A stretch of 64,000 nucleotides of DNA, from contig JAVIAB010000024.1 of NCBI GenBank assembly GCA_032433765.1, forward strand, positions 13,879,626-13,943,625. The letters are read 5' to 3'. The stretch's first letter is position 1. Every line of letters starts with the position of its first letter. The notes under the pieces were generated by a model that was not told the DNA's origin, did not search any database, and saw only the letters and a program-made list of their open reading frames with translations. Made by a program: the position numbers and the translations under genes. This document shows positions 41,710-52,214 of the stretch, in pieces. This DNA is from Megaustenia siamemsis. Its lineage: Eukaryota > Mollusca > Gastropoda > Stylommatophora > Ariophantidae.

Positions 41710-42714
41710 TTAGTCAGTACACTGGTGTAATGTTGATACATTTTCCAGTCTGCCTTTTTGTAATTCCATCTGGAGAGAGTGCTTGCTGCTCTCCCTGACG
41801 GCCTCATTTTGCACCACTAAAAAGACAGGTCGGTGGTCGCTGCCTCCAAGTTGTTTCCCAACAATACGTGTGATATTCCAATCCAGGTCTGGTGAATGGA
41901 AAGCAAGGTCTGGTGTAGATGTGGTATGCCATGATCTGGAATAGAATGTTGGTGGATCTGTTGCCTGGTTTAATAGTATAAGCCCATTGTCATCCTGCCA
42001 ATTTTCAAGTTCTTCACCTCTCTTGTCCATATCTTCATAGCCCCAGCTCTGTGAATGGCTGTTAAAGTCTCCACATACAATTATTCTTTCTTTTAATGTA
42101 ATTGTGTCTAGTGCTAGTGGGCGGTCACTCGGACAGTAGTAGTTTAGTAGATGGAAGTCTGTATTTCCTGTCCTGAGGTGCAGTATTTGATATTCCGCCC
42201 CATCCATATACACTTCAATCTGACATGCATTAATGTTGTTCCTTACAAGAGTCAGTATTCCGCCCTTTTGTCTGTTTTTCCTGTCAGATCGGTAGCACTG
42301 GTATCCCCTAATCTTCAAGGCTATGTCGTTGTTTAGATGGGTTTCCTGCAAACAGCATATGCTTACTTGTTCTTCATGCAGGATATTTTCTAATTCTATC
42401 TTTTTACTGTACCCATCTCTTTTGCTGTTGATGCCTTCAGCATTCCAGTGCATTATTTTGAGTGGTCTTATTTTGGGTTGGCCAGTAACTCTATTCTCTC
42501 GCCCCCTGACTCCACAGAGCGATTGAGAAGGACATCCAGTAATATAGGTTGGGCCCTTTCGAGGCTGAGGGCCCGCGCTGCACCTGCCTGAGTGTCCATC
42601 ACAGGGCGAGTGCCATATCGATTTGCAGTTATAGGCATGCTTCCCATTGGCGTGAGTGCGTGGCATCCTGATTTTTGTAGTGCGCTTTTGGCTGGTTGCC
42701 TCCGACTTCAGCAC
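41710..42714 (-). pseudogene. LINE AP-type endonuclease domain
   Basis: This domain nicks target DNA to start retrotransposition. Motifs over the 334-codon frame: asparagine in MHWNAEGINS (91), CLQETHL with Q-E-T at 123-125, CGDFNSHSQSWG with D216 and N218, S-T-P-D-L-A-F near 266-272, and GSDHRPV with the catalytic histidine at 294. All expected metal and catalytic residues are present. The first codon of the open frame is GTG; the first ATG is at about 42666, residue 17. The frame loses homology after residue ~300, where a frameshift leads into the next segment. The N-terminal ~80 residues are Gly/Pro/Cys-rich with no recognised domain. Confidence 0.85.
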
Positions 42715-42756
42715 TTAAAATTGCTAGAGCAGACTGTGGTCTTGCACGGGTGTAGG

Positions 42757-42836
42757 AAGGCCTGGCCAGTCTTGGTTTTCAGTCCCTGGTGACTGTTAAG
42801 CCCCATCCCCACGACAAGGAGCTGGCCTTGATGGGG
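42757..42836 (-). ncRNA. Candidate HDV-like self-cleaving ribozyme at the LINE 5' end
   Basis: In minus sense the first seven bases of the element (CCCCATC, 42836-42830) are perfectly complementary to GATGGGG (42807-42801), as expected for P1 starting exactly at the cleavage site. Between them are AAGG(CC) and an L3-like CTCCTTG. After P1 comes a 5-bp hairpin CAGTC/GACTG (42795-42791 with 42784-42780) for P4, then A/C-rich AAAACCAAGA as a J4/2-like strand with a candidate catalytic C, then GGCC/CCTT able to pair with AAGGCC as P2. HDV-fold ribozymes are known at the 5' ends of several LINE clades (R2, L1Tc/ingi, RTE). Weak points: P3 is only ~3 bp and no P1.1 is obvious. Confidence 0.5.
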
Positions 42837-42848
42837 GTTACTTGACTA
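42837..42848. repeat. Target-site duplication, right copy
   Basis: GTTACTTGACTA, identical to 38773-38784. The next bases (ATATAGCAG) continue a minisatellite unit. Confidence 0.85.
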
Positions 42849-43195
42849 ATATAGCAGTGGGTCGCAAGTTACTTGACTAATATAACAGTGGGTCGCAAGT
42901 TACTTGACTAATATAACAGTGGGTCGCAAGTTACTTGACTAATATAACAGTGGATCGCAAGTTACTTGACTAATATAGCAGTGGGTCGCAAGTTACTTGA
43001 CTAATATAACAGTGGGTCGCAAGTTACTTGACTAATATAACAGTGGGTCGCAAGTTACTTGACTAATATAACAGTGGATCGCAAGTTACTTGACTAATAT
43101 AGCAGTGGGTCGCAAGTTATTTGACTAATATAACAGTGGGTCGCAAGTTACTTGACTAACATAACAGTGGGTCGCAAGTTACTTGATTAAGGTAA
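42837..43195. repeat. 31-bp minisatellite, right part, about 11 units
   Basis: Same units as 38340-38784 (GTGGGTCGCAAGTTACTTGA), with TATAGCAG and GTGGATCGC variants recurring every four units, a 124-bp higher-order pattern. Continuation of the array split by the LINE. Confidence 0.94.
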
Positions 43196-43756
43196 AGTAT
43201 CGACACCAGTTAGTTGGCAATATTAAAGGGATGCAACTCGATAACATTTGATCTCTCACGTTCATTCTCTCATTACTGTAAGCTCCCTCTACGAATTATC
43301 TTTCTCTCGTTTTCTCTCTCTCATCCATCCACAAAATATTTAAACCAAATTACATATCAAATGGCTACTTTCTTGTTAAAATATTCCAACCAGCCCTGTC
43401 ATTAAGTCTCCAGCATCAAGTTTCTGATATAATTAACAAAAATACAACATTAACAAACGTAACTATTTTCCCTATTCCTTTCTCGACAATACATTCAGTT
43501 ACTGTAATTAACTATCAAGGGACATCACTCTATATCCAGTGGATGTTGCATCCAATCATCGAGACATTAAAGGATTGTGGTCGTTAATTTGATTGTGCGG
43601 ACAATTTGTGTCTAGTAAAATGACGAAAGTTTTAAATGTCCGGTTTGAATTCATTCAGAACCAGTTGATGTCACGTCAAGTTTTACTATAACTATGAAAA
43701 ATCATAAGGGACATTATTTTGCTCCTGCATGTTATTTCTTCGTCCAGCCTCGGATT
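43196..43756. other. Unassigned AT-rich sequence
   Basis: No recognised feature. Confidence 0.45.
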
Positions 43757-44135
43757 TTCCCCATCATCATCAGCGTGTGCCTTCTCCGCAACGAAGGTTG
43801 GCTACCATGGATCGCCATTCTACTCTGTTTCTTGCTTTGATGGTGCAGGCTGTCATAGATTGACTTGACCATCTTTTGATGTTACTCGTCATTGTTAGTC
43901 TTGGTCTGCCTCTGCGTCTGTTACCTTCTATTTTTCCTTCCAATATTACTTTTAGTAGGCTGCTGTGTCTTTTAACATGCCCAAAAATTTCATTTGTCTT
44001 GTCTTAATTGTATTTAGTAGTTCTCTTTTTATTTTCAGTTGTTTTAAAACGTTATCGTTTGTTATCTTTTTTTCCATCCAATTCTATCTATTCTTCTGTA
44101 TATCCACATTTCAAAGGAAGGATTTTCCCCATAAT
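43757..44135 (-). mobile_element. RTE-like LINE 3' end (family B)
   Basis: Starts ATCATCATCA (tail complement). The minus strand shows A-E-W-R-S-M-V-A-N-L-R, I-K-R-W, GRPRLT, G-H-V-K-R-H-S-S-L-L and a degraded upstream part. Good match to 33515-34030. Confidence 0.8.
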
Positions 44136-44177
44136 AATTATATATTGTTATTATTTATATACTATCGAATTGTCCCC

Positions 44178-44222
<45 letters not shown>

Positions 44223-44232
44223 TATCTATATC
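44136..44232. repeat. AT-rich segment with (AT)n microsatellite
   Basis: TATA run at 44181-44219. The left part (ATAATAATTATATATTGTTA, then TTGTCCCC) resembles the hairpin-like AT ends of family G repeats. Confidence 0.7.
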
Positions 44233-44765
44233 ATCATCAAGTGCCATGCCTGTTGGCGTAGGTGATCATGTCTCTCTACAACTTTCGATCTAAATAAGTT
44301 ATTTATCATTTCTGTTGTTGACCTTCTGTCAAGCAATTCTCTTAAGCAGTCTGGTATCTTTTCTCTTTGCTTTCCGCTATCTCTTCGTCCATCAACTTTC
44401 CCAATCGTTACAACATATTCCAGCTTTTCCTTCTCATAACATGACCAGAAATGATTGCTTCTTTGAAATGTTGGAAATTAGCTCTCTCTCTTTGCTTTGG
44501 CCTCTTTCAGAACGTTTTTTTTTAATTATTCTTCTTAGTTGTCCATGGTATTCTCAACATTCTTCTGTAAAACTACATTTCTACAGCCTCCAGTGATTTT
44601 CTTGTCTGTTGTCCTAATGTCCATGATTCACATCCATATGCTAATACTGGCTCTACATAACATTCAAGACCTATGTTTCTTGTTTCTATTGTTAGAAATG
44701 GATTGTTGAGTATCTTCCTCATTTTTTGGAAAGCTGCCTTTGCCTGAGCTATTCTACATCATTTA
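44233..44765 (-). mobile_element. RTE LINE 3' end (family C)
   Basis: CATCATCAAG tail complement, then in reverse the LWRDM-like, GRRDS, E-K-L-E-Y, WFYRRML(R)IPW and YGCESW blocks. It continues upstream to the KAAFQKMRKIL block near 44715-44755, longer than the copies truncated at the C-Y-V-E-P position. Multiple frameshifts. Confidence 0.83.
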
Positions 44766-44769
44766 TTTA

Positions 44770-45142
44770 TATCATCATCATGTGTCATACCGGTTGGCGT
44801 AGGCGATCATGTCCATTAACAATCTTTTATCTACAGTGTATCGTATCAGTTCTGTTGTTGACTGTTTTTCATGCCATGACACAAAGCTATCCAGTATTTT
44901 CTCTCTTTGTCTTCCACGATCTCTCTTTCAATTTATTTTGCCAGTTGTAACAAAGTATTCCAACTTTCTCTTCTTATGATGTTCCCAAAAAATGTTCATT
45001 GCTTCTTTTTGATGTTTTTTAGGAGCTCCCTTTTTGTGTTGGCCTCTTTGAGAATTTCCTCATTGGTCTTTTCAGCTGTCCAGGGAACTTTCAACATTCT
45101 TCTGAGAAATCCCATCTCTGGCCTCTAATTGTCTTTTTATGA
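44770..45142 (-). mobile_element. RTE LINE 3' end (family A)
   Basis: ATCATCATCATG tail complement, then the family A C-terminus in reverse up to the R-R-L-E-A-T-E-M-G-F-L block near 45110-45130. Directly adjoins the family C copy; both have the same orientation. Confidence 0.83.
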
Positions 45143-45444
45143 ACATCACAAAAGAGAAAAGAACGTAACACGATAGACAGTAGACAATTAAACCTGGGAG
45201 CCTAGGTAACCTAGTTGGGGAAAACCACCCGACTGGGCTATCTGGGTTCGGACAACCCCATGTTTTACTCCCGATGAAAGCAGTGTGAGTTGTACTGCGT
45301 GGTTAGAAAAAATAAAACTTCCGCGATCGACTCCGGTGGTAGATGTGGGTACACGGTATCATACTCTTGGTATGTGAGGAAAATTCGCCTCGCATCGTGA
45401 GCTTCACGATTGAAGCGACACTATCAAGAAGACTTCTGGATAGG
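45143..45444. other. Unassigned sequence
   Basis: GC-moderate at 45190-45440, with no recognised frame, RNA gene or second copy. Confidence 0.45.
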
Positions 45445-45456
45445 CGACCGAGCATA

Positions 45457-45718
45457 GTAAAAAAAGTAAATTAGCCCCGTCACGCCAAGTGACGTATAGG
45501 GAATATGGTGTTAATGACCTTATATTTTACAGACCTTCGGCACATGATTTTTGGGGTAATGTGGTCGGTATTACGCCCGTTCCGCTTCACTTTCCCAGAA
45601 AAAAAATCCGGTAACCATTAAAGGCTGGGTGAACCCGGAAGCCGTCGATTGGGATCGAACCCTACTCCTTGTCCTTTGTAGTCCAGTTCATTAACCACTG
45701 AGCTATCGCGGCTCCCAC
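45457..45718 (-). mobile_element. tRNA-derived SINE, main family, copy 4 (monomeric)
   Basis: Complete minus-strand copy with GGGAGCCGCGATAGCTCAGT head, GGTTCGATCCC B box and tail ending in a T run (minus sense). CGACCGAGCATA at 45445-45456 and 45719-45730 is a perfect 12-bp TSD. Confidence 0.92.
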
Positions 45719-46170
45719 CGACCGAGCATATATGGGTGACAAGTCGCGTGCTAAGATGTCTATTCAAGTGTCGATTCTTTAACTTTACAATTAAAACAAG
45801 AAGATGCATTAACATATATAAGAAGCCAAGTGACAAACAACAACTCACAAGCAGGAGAATTAAACTCAAGATGCAACAAAGCTTATAATATCATTAAAGA
45901 GGTGATACCACTGCTACACAATAAAGAAATCACCCCAGTGGTTACACGTTGGGCGCACTCTACAACAGTCTTCATTACAACGTTACGCTACCCATGCTAA
46001 ACTTGGATGTTTAAGAATATTAAAATACCACCACAGAAATGAAATGTGTTAGACGCATAACATGAAACACGCTAGGAGACAATATCAGTGTAAAGAGTTG
46101 CGGGAAATAAAAAGCAAGGAAATATTCCCGCCATAAATTATATAAAAAAAACAACAGATAAAATGGTATA

Positions 46171-46422
46171 AAAAGTAAAGAGCCCCCGTCACGCAAAGTG
46201 GCATATAGGGAATATGGTGTTAGTGACCATAAATTTTACAGACCTTCAGCACATGATTTTTGGGGTAATGTGGTCGGTATTACGCCCGTGCTGCTTTACT
46301 TTCCATAAAAAATCCGGTACCCATTTAAGGCTGGGTGAAACCGGACCCCGTCGATTGGGATCGAACCCTACCTCTTGTCCTTTGTAGTCCAGTTCACTAA
46401 TCACAGGGCTATTGCGGCTCCC
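46171..46422 (-). mobile_element. tRNA-derived SINE, main family, copy 5
   Basis: Complete minus-strand copy. ATAAAATGGTATA at 46158-46170 and 46423-46435 is a perfect 13-bp TSD within LINE family D. The head has substitutions in the A box (CCTGTGATT in place of CAGTGGTTA). Confidence 0.92.
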
Positions 46423-46513
46423 ATAAAATGGTATAGCCACGTGGTAAGACAGAAAGACCAAAACACAAAAGAACGAGCCATCAAAAAACGTTGAGAGAAC
46501 ACCAGACTCAAGT

Positions 46514-46732
46514 AAAGTAAAGTAAAATAAAGAGCCCCCGTCACGTCAAGTGGCGTATAGGGAATATGGTGTTAGTGACCATACATTTTACACACCTTCA
46601 GTACATGATTTTTTGGGGTAATGTGGTCGGTATTACGCCAGTGCTGCTTTACTTTTCCAGAAAAAAATCCGGTACCCATCTAAGACTGGGTGAACCCGGA
46701 GCCGTCCGTTGGGATCGAACCCTACCCCTTGT
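46514..46732 (-). mobile_element. tRNA-derived SINE, main family, copy 6, 5'-truncated
   Basis: Tail and body are complete but the tRNA head stops just beyond the B box (GGTTCGATCCC), so the A box is missing. ACCAGACTCAAGT (46501-46513) and ACCAGAATCAAGT (46733-46745) form a 13-bp TSD with one mismatch, so truncation occurred at integration. Confidence 0.85.
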
Positions 46733-46761
46733 ACCAGAATCAAGTGCCGACCATGAAATGT

Positions 46762-46970
46762 ATGGATTGATGGAATATTAGAGACGCTCGGAAAGAAGAG
46801 CAGTGGCTTGATGGAATATTAGAGACGCTCGGAAAGAACAGCAGTGGCTTGATGGAATATTAGAGATGCTCGGAAAGAAGACCAGTGGCTTGATGGAATA
46901 TTAGAGACGCTCGGAAAGAACAGCAGTGGCTTGATGGAATATTAGAGACGCTCGGAAAGAACAGCAGCAG
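46762..46970. repeat. 41-bp tandem repeat inside LINE family D, 5 units
   Basis: CAGTGGCTTGATGGAATATT recurs at 46801, 46842, 46883 and 46924, with a partial unit to the left. Other family D copies (25390-25450) have this region once. Confidence 0.92.
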
Positions 46971-47050
46971 AGTCCAAAAGAAGAGCAAAAGACCGCAAAA
47001 CTATGTCTCAATGCGACGCTGAAAGGTAAATGAAGCGTGGCGGTAAAGAT

Positions 47051-47212
47051 GATGAAAGAAAGTAGAAGGAACAAAATTGTGAATTATTTTTGTTTGAACA
47101 GATGCGAATGAAAATGTCAACTATTGACTAATGTTATACTTTCTTGTGAGAACTATTCACTTTTCCATCACAAATGTTATTGAAATGTAAGCTATAACTT
47201 CTGCAGATATAG
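47051..47212. other. AT-rich spacer
   Basis: Nothing recognised. Confidence 0.4.
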
Positions 47213-47371
47213 TTATTCAAAGGTCCCGGTATCACTACAAACGAATGGAAATCCATAATTGGCCAACCACCCGTGCCAACCACCCGTGCCAACCACCCGT
47301 GCCAGTGGAATCATCGGAATTAACAACACATCGAATATCCAAACAAATAAAGGTAGCTACAGTCACCATCG
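47213..47371 (+). repeat. Dispersed repeat of unknown class, copy 2, part 1
   Basis: Similar to 14664-14835 (see that entry). It contains a small triplication of CCAACCACCCGTG at 47263-47300. It is split by the dimeric SINE at 47372 and continues at 47757-47790. Confidence 0.55.
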
Positions 47372-47742
47372 GATGTCCGGTTAGCGCAATCGATAGGCGG
47401 TTGGCTTACCACGGCAACAGCCGGGGTTCGTACCCTGGCGAGGACACCTGGGTTTTACTAATTCCCTAAAAATTAGTGGGAGCCGTGATAGCTCAGTGGT
47501 TAGTGAACTGGACTACTACGGACAAGGGGTAGGGATCGATCCCAACCGACGGCTCCGGGTTCACCCAGCCTTAAATGGGTACCGGATTTTTTCTGGGAAA
47601 GTAAAGCAGCACGGGCGTAATACCGACCACATTACCCCAAAAAATCATGTGCTGAAGGTCTGTAAAATATAGGGTCACTAACACCATATTTCCCTATACG
47701 CCACTTGGCGTGACGGGGGGTACTTTACTTTTTTTTTTTTTT
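47372..47742 (+). mobile_element. Dimeric tRNA SINE, copy 2
   Basis: First tRNA-like unit GATGTCCGGTTAGCGCAATC ... GGGGTTCGTACCC (A and B boxes present), linker GGGTTTTACTAATTCCCTAA, then a second head GGGAGCCGTGATAGCTCAGT and GGATCGATCCC, body, tail and a T run (47730-47742). TACAGTCACCATCG at 47358-47371 and 47743-47756 is a perfect 14-bp TSD. Length (371 bp) and internal junction match 29858-30224. Confidence 0.93.
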
Positions 47743-47794
47743 TACAGTCACCATCGTAGCATACACAGCACACGTCAAAAGACATGCGGCATTT

Positions 47795-47890
47795 AGAGAG
47801 ACTAACTGTAAAGATCTTGTTTGGTGAGGGACGATTTAACTGTAAAGATCTTGTGTAAAGAGGGACTAAATAACTGTAAGGCTTTTGCGT

Positions 47891-47929
<39 letters not shown>

Positions 47930-47987
47930 CTAACTGTAAAGCTCTTGTGTAAAGAGGGACTAAATAACTGTAAGGCTTTTGTGTAGC

Positions 47988-48023
<36 letters not shown>

Positions 48024-48088
48024 CAGAGAGATGAACTAACTGTAAAGCTTTTGTGTAAAGAGGGACTAAATAACTGTAAGGCTTTTGT

Positions 48089-48122
<34 letters not shown>

Positions 48123-48287
48123 ACTAACTGTAAAGCTTTGTGTAAAGAGGGACTAAATAACTGTAAGGCTTTTGTGTAGCGAGAGAGAGAGAGAGAGAGA
48201 GAGAGAAAGAAAGAGAGAGAGAGAGAGATGAACTAACTGTAAAGCTCTTGTGTAAAGAGGGACTAAATAACTGTAAGGCTTTTGTGT

Positions 48288-48353
<66 letters not shown>

Positions 48354-48408
48354 ACTAACTGTAAAGCTCGTGTGTAAAGAGGGACTTTATAACTGTAAGG
48401 CTTTTGTG

Positions 48409-48445
<37 letters not shown>

Positions 48446-48501
48446 ACTAACTGTAAAGCTCGTGTGTAAAGAGGGACTTTATAACTGTAAGGCTCTTGTG
48501 T

Positions 48502-48543
<42 letters not shown>

Positions 48544-48678
48544 ACTAACTGTAAAGCTCTTGTGTAAAGAGGGACTAAATAACTGTAAGGCTTTTGTGTG
48601 TAGAGAGAGAGAGAGATGAACTAACTGTAAAGCTCGTGTGTAAAGAGGGGACTTTATAACTGTAAGGCTTTTGTGTGT

Positions 48679-48724
<46 letters not shown>

Positions 48725-48780
48725 ACTAACTGTAAAGCTCTTGTGTAAAGAGGGACTAAATAACTGTAAGGCTTTTGTGT

Positions 48781-48824
<44 letters not shown>

Positions 48825-48964
48825 ACTAACTGCAAAGCTCGTGTGTAAAGAGGAACTAAATAACTGTAAGGCTTTTGTGTAGAGAGAGAGAGAGAGAGAG
48901 AGAGAGTGATGAACTAACTGTAAAGCTCGTGTGTAAAGAGGGACTAAATAACTGTAAGGCTTTG

Positions 48965-49003
<39 letters not shown>

Positions 49004-49057
49004 ACTAACTGTAAAGCTCTTGTGTAAAGAGGGACTAAATAACTGTAAGGCTTTTGT

Positions 49058-49099
<42 letters not shown>

Positions 49100-49239
49100 A
49101 CTAACTGTAAAGCTCGCGTGTAAAGAGGGACTAATTAACTGTAAGGCTTTTGTGTAGAGAGAGAGAGAGAGAGAGAGATGAACTAACTGTAAAGCTCTGT
49201 GTAAAGAGGACTAAATAACTGTAAGGCTTTTGTGTGTGT

Positions 49240-49287
<48 letters not shown>

Positions 49288-49343
49288 ACTAACTGTAAAG
49301 CTTTTGTGTAAAGAGGGACTAAATAACTGTAAGGCTTTTTGTG

Positions 49344-49377
<34 letters not shown>

Positions 49378-49644
49378 TGAACTAACTGTAAAGCTCTTGT
49401 GTAAAGAGGGACTAAATAACTGTAAGGCTTTTGTGGAGAGAGAGAGAGATGAACTAACTGTAAAGCTCTTGTGTAAAGAGGGACTAAATAACTGTAAGGC
49501 TTTTGTGTAGAGAGAGAGAGAGAGAGAGAATGAGAGAGAGAATGAGAGAGAGAGAGAATGAGAGAGAGAGAGATGGACTAACTGTAAAGCTTCTGTGTAG
49601 AGAGAGAGAGAAAGAGAGATGGACTAACTGTAAAGCTTTTGTGT

Positions 49645-49678
<34 letters not shown>

Positions 49679-49795
49679 TGGACTAACTGTAAAGCTTCTG
49701 TGTAGAGAGAGAGAGAGAGAGATGGACTAACTGTAAAGCTTTTGTGTAGAGAGAGAGAGAGAGAAAGAGAGATGGACTAACTGTAAAGCTTTTGT

Positions 49796-49830
<35 letters not shown>

Positions 49831-49935
49831 CTAACTGTAAAGCTTTTGTGTAGAGAGAGAGAGAGATGGACTAACTGTAAAGCTTTTGTGTAGAGAGAGA
49901 GAGAGAGAGATGGACTAACTGTAAAGCTTTTGTGT

Positions 49936-49966
<31 letters not shown>

Positions 49967-50169
49967 CTAACTGTAAAGCTTTGTGTAGAGAGAGAGAGAG
50001 AGAGATGGACTAACTGTAAAGCTTTTGTGTAGAGAGAGAGAAGAGATGGACTAACTGTAAAGCTTTTGTGTTGAGAGAGAGAGAGAGAGAGAGAGAGATG
50101 GACTAACTGTAAAGCTTTTGTGTAGAGAGAGAGAGAGAGAGAGATGGACTAACTTTAAAGCTTTTGTGT

Positions 50170-50200
<31 letters not shown>

Positions 50201-50219
50201 CTAACTGTAAAGCTTTTGT

Positions 50220-50260
<41 letters not shown>

Positions 50261-50371
50261 CTAACTGTAAAGCTTTTGTGTAGAGAGAGAGAGAGAAAGA
50301 TGGACTAACTGTAAAGCTTCTGTGTAGAGAGAGAGAGAGAGAGAGAGATGGACTAACTGTAAAGCTTTTGT

Positions 50372-50410
<39 letters not shown>

Positions 50411-50696
50411 CTAACTGTAAAGCTTTTGTGTAGAGAGAGAGAGAGAGAGAGAGAGATGGACTAACTGTAAAGCTTCAGTGTAGAGAGAGAGAGAAGAGAG
50501 AGATGGACTAACTGTAAAGCTTTTGTGTAGCGAGAGAGAGAGATGGACTAACTGTAAAGCTTCTGTGTAGAGAGAGAGATAGAGATGGACTAACTGTAAA
50601 GCTTTTGTGTAGAGAGAGAGAGATGGACTAACTGTAAAGTTTTTGTGTAGAGAGAGAGAGAGAGAGAGAGAGATGGACTAACTGTAAAGCTTTTGT

Positions 50697-50735
<39 letters not shown>

Positions 50736-50851
50736 CTAACTGTAAGCTTTTGTGTAGAGAGAGAGAGAGATAGAGAGAGATGGACTAACTGTAAAGCATC
50801 TGTGTAGAGAGAGAGAGAAAGAGAGATGGACTAACTGTAAAGCTTTTGTGT

Positions 50852-50882
<31 letters not shown>

Positions 50883-50990
50883 CTAACTGTAAAGCTTTTG
50901 TGTAGAGAGAGAGAGAGAGAGAGATGGACTAACTGTAAAGTTTTTGTGTAGAGAGAGGAAAGAGAGATGGACTAACTGTAAAGCTATTGT

Positions 50991-51025
<35 letters not shown>

Positions 51026-51460
51026 CTAACTGTAAAGCTTTGTGTAGAGAGAGAGAGAGAGAGAGATGGACTAACTGTAAAGCTTTTGTGTAGAGAGAGA
51101 GAGAGAGAGAGATGGACTAACTGTAAAGCTTTTGTGTAGAGAGAGAGAGAGAGAGAGAGATGGACTAACTGTAAAGCTTTGTGTTGAGAGAGAGAGAGAG
51201 AGATGGACTAACTGTAAAGCTTTTGTGTAGAGAGAGAGGGAGAGAGAGAGAGATGGACTAACTGTAAAGCTTTTGTGTAGAGAGAGAGAGAGAGAGATGG
51301 ACTAACTGTAAAGCTTTTGTGTAGAGAGAGAGAGAGAGAGAGAGATGGACTAACTGTAAAGCTTTTGTGTTGAGAGAGAGAGAAAGAGAGATGGACTAAC
51401 TGTAAAGCTTTTGTGTTGAGAGAGAGAGAGAGAGAGAGAGATGGACTAACTGTAAAGCTT

Positions 51461-51493
<33 letters not shown>

Positions 51494-52176
51494 TGGACTA
51501 ACTGTAAAGCTTTTGTGTTGAGAGAGAGAGAGAGAGATGGACTAACTGTAAAGCTTTTGTGTTGAGGAGAGAGAGAGAGAGAGATGGACTAACTGTAAAG
51601 CTTTTGTGTTGAGAGAGAGAGAGAGAGAGATGGACTAACTGTAAAGCTTTTGTGTGTTGAGAGAGAGAGAGAGAGAGAGAGAGGACTAACTGTAAAGCTT
51701 TTGTGTTGAGAGAGAGAGAGAGATGGACTAACTGTAAAGCTTTTGTGTTGAGAGAGAGAGAGAGAGAGAGAGATGGACTAACTGTAAAGCTTTTGTGTAG
51801 AGAGAAAGAGAGAGATGGACTAACTGTAAAGCTTCTGTGTAGAGAGAGAGAGAGAAAGAGAGATGGACTAACTGTAAAGCTTCTGTGTAGAGAGAGAGAG
51901 AGAGAGAGAGAGATGGACTAACTGTAAAAGCTTCTGTGTAGAGAGAGAGAGAGAGAGAGAGAGATGGACTAACTGTAAAGCTTTTATGTTGAGAGAGAGA
52001 GAGAGAGAGAGATGGACTAACTGTAAAGCTTTGTGTAGAGAGAGAGAGAGAGAGAGATGGACTAACTGTAAAGCTTCTGTGTAGAGAGAGAGAGAGAAAG
52101 AGAGATGGACTAACTGTAAAGCTTCTGTGTAGAGAGAGAGAGAGAGAGAGAGATGGACTAACTGTAAAGCTTCTGT

Positions 52177-52214
<38 letters not shown>

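Larger units (their letters stand above)
38785..42836 (-). mobile_element. Full-length I/Ingi/Nimb-like LINE (AP endonuclease, RT, RNase H)
   Basis: A 4,052-bp element bounded on both sides by the 12-bp TSD. In minus sense it has a ~120-base GC-rich 5' leader, an endonuclease region (42714-41710), a frameshifted linker (about 41710-41430), a long reverse transcriptase-RNase H frame (41428-38813) and a 28-base 3' end finishing with a GATAGA-type motif instead of poly(A). RNase H in a non-LTR element, plus a zinc-knuckle C-terminus, places it in the I superfamily; Ingi or Nimb is my guess. No separate ORF1 protein is visible. At least three frameshifts between the endonuclease and RT domains indicate that this copy is dead although the RT frame is clean. 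Confidence 0.9.
45790..47050 (+). mobile_element. RTE-like LINE (family D), interrupted by two SINEs
   Basis: Left part encodes pieces such as E-D-A-L-T-Y-I, A-Y-N-I-I-K-E-V-I-P-L-L, E-M-K-C-V-R-R-I and I-P-A-I-N-Y in changing frames. After a SINE at 46171-46422 it resumes with D-K-M-V-(W)-Y and an R-Q-K-D-Q-N-T-K-E-R-A-I block. After a second SINE at 46514-46732 it continues with the L-D-G-I-L-E-T-L-G-K-(E/N)-S-S region, which is expanded as five 41-bp tandem units. It ends in sequence like 25480-25530 (CGACGCTGAAAGGTAAATGA). Confidence 0.78.
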
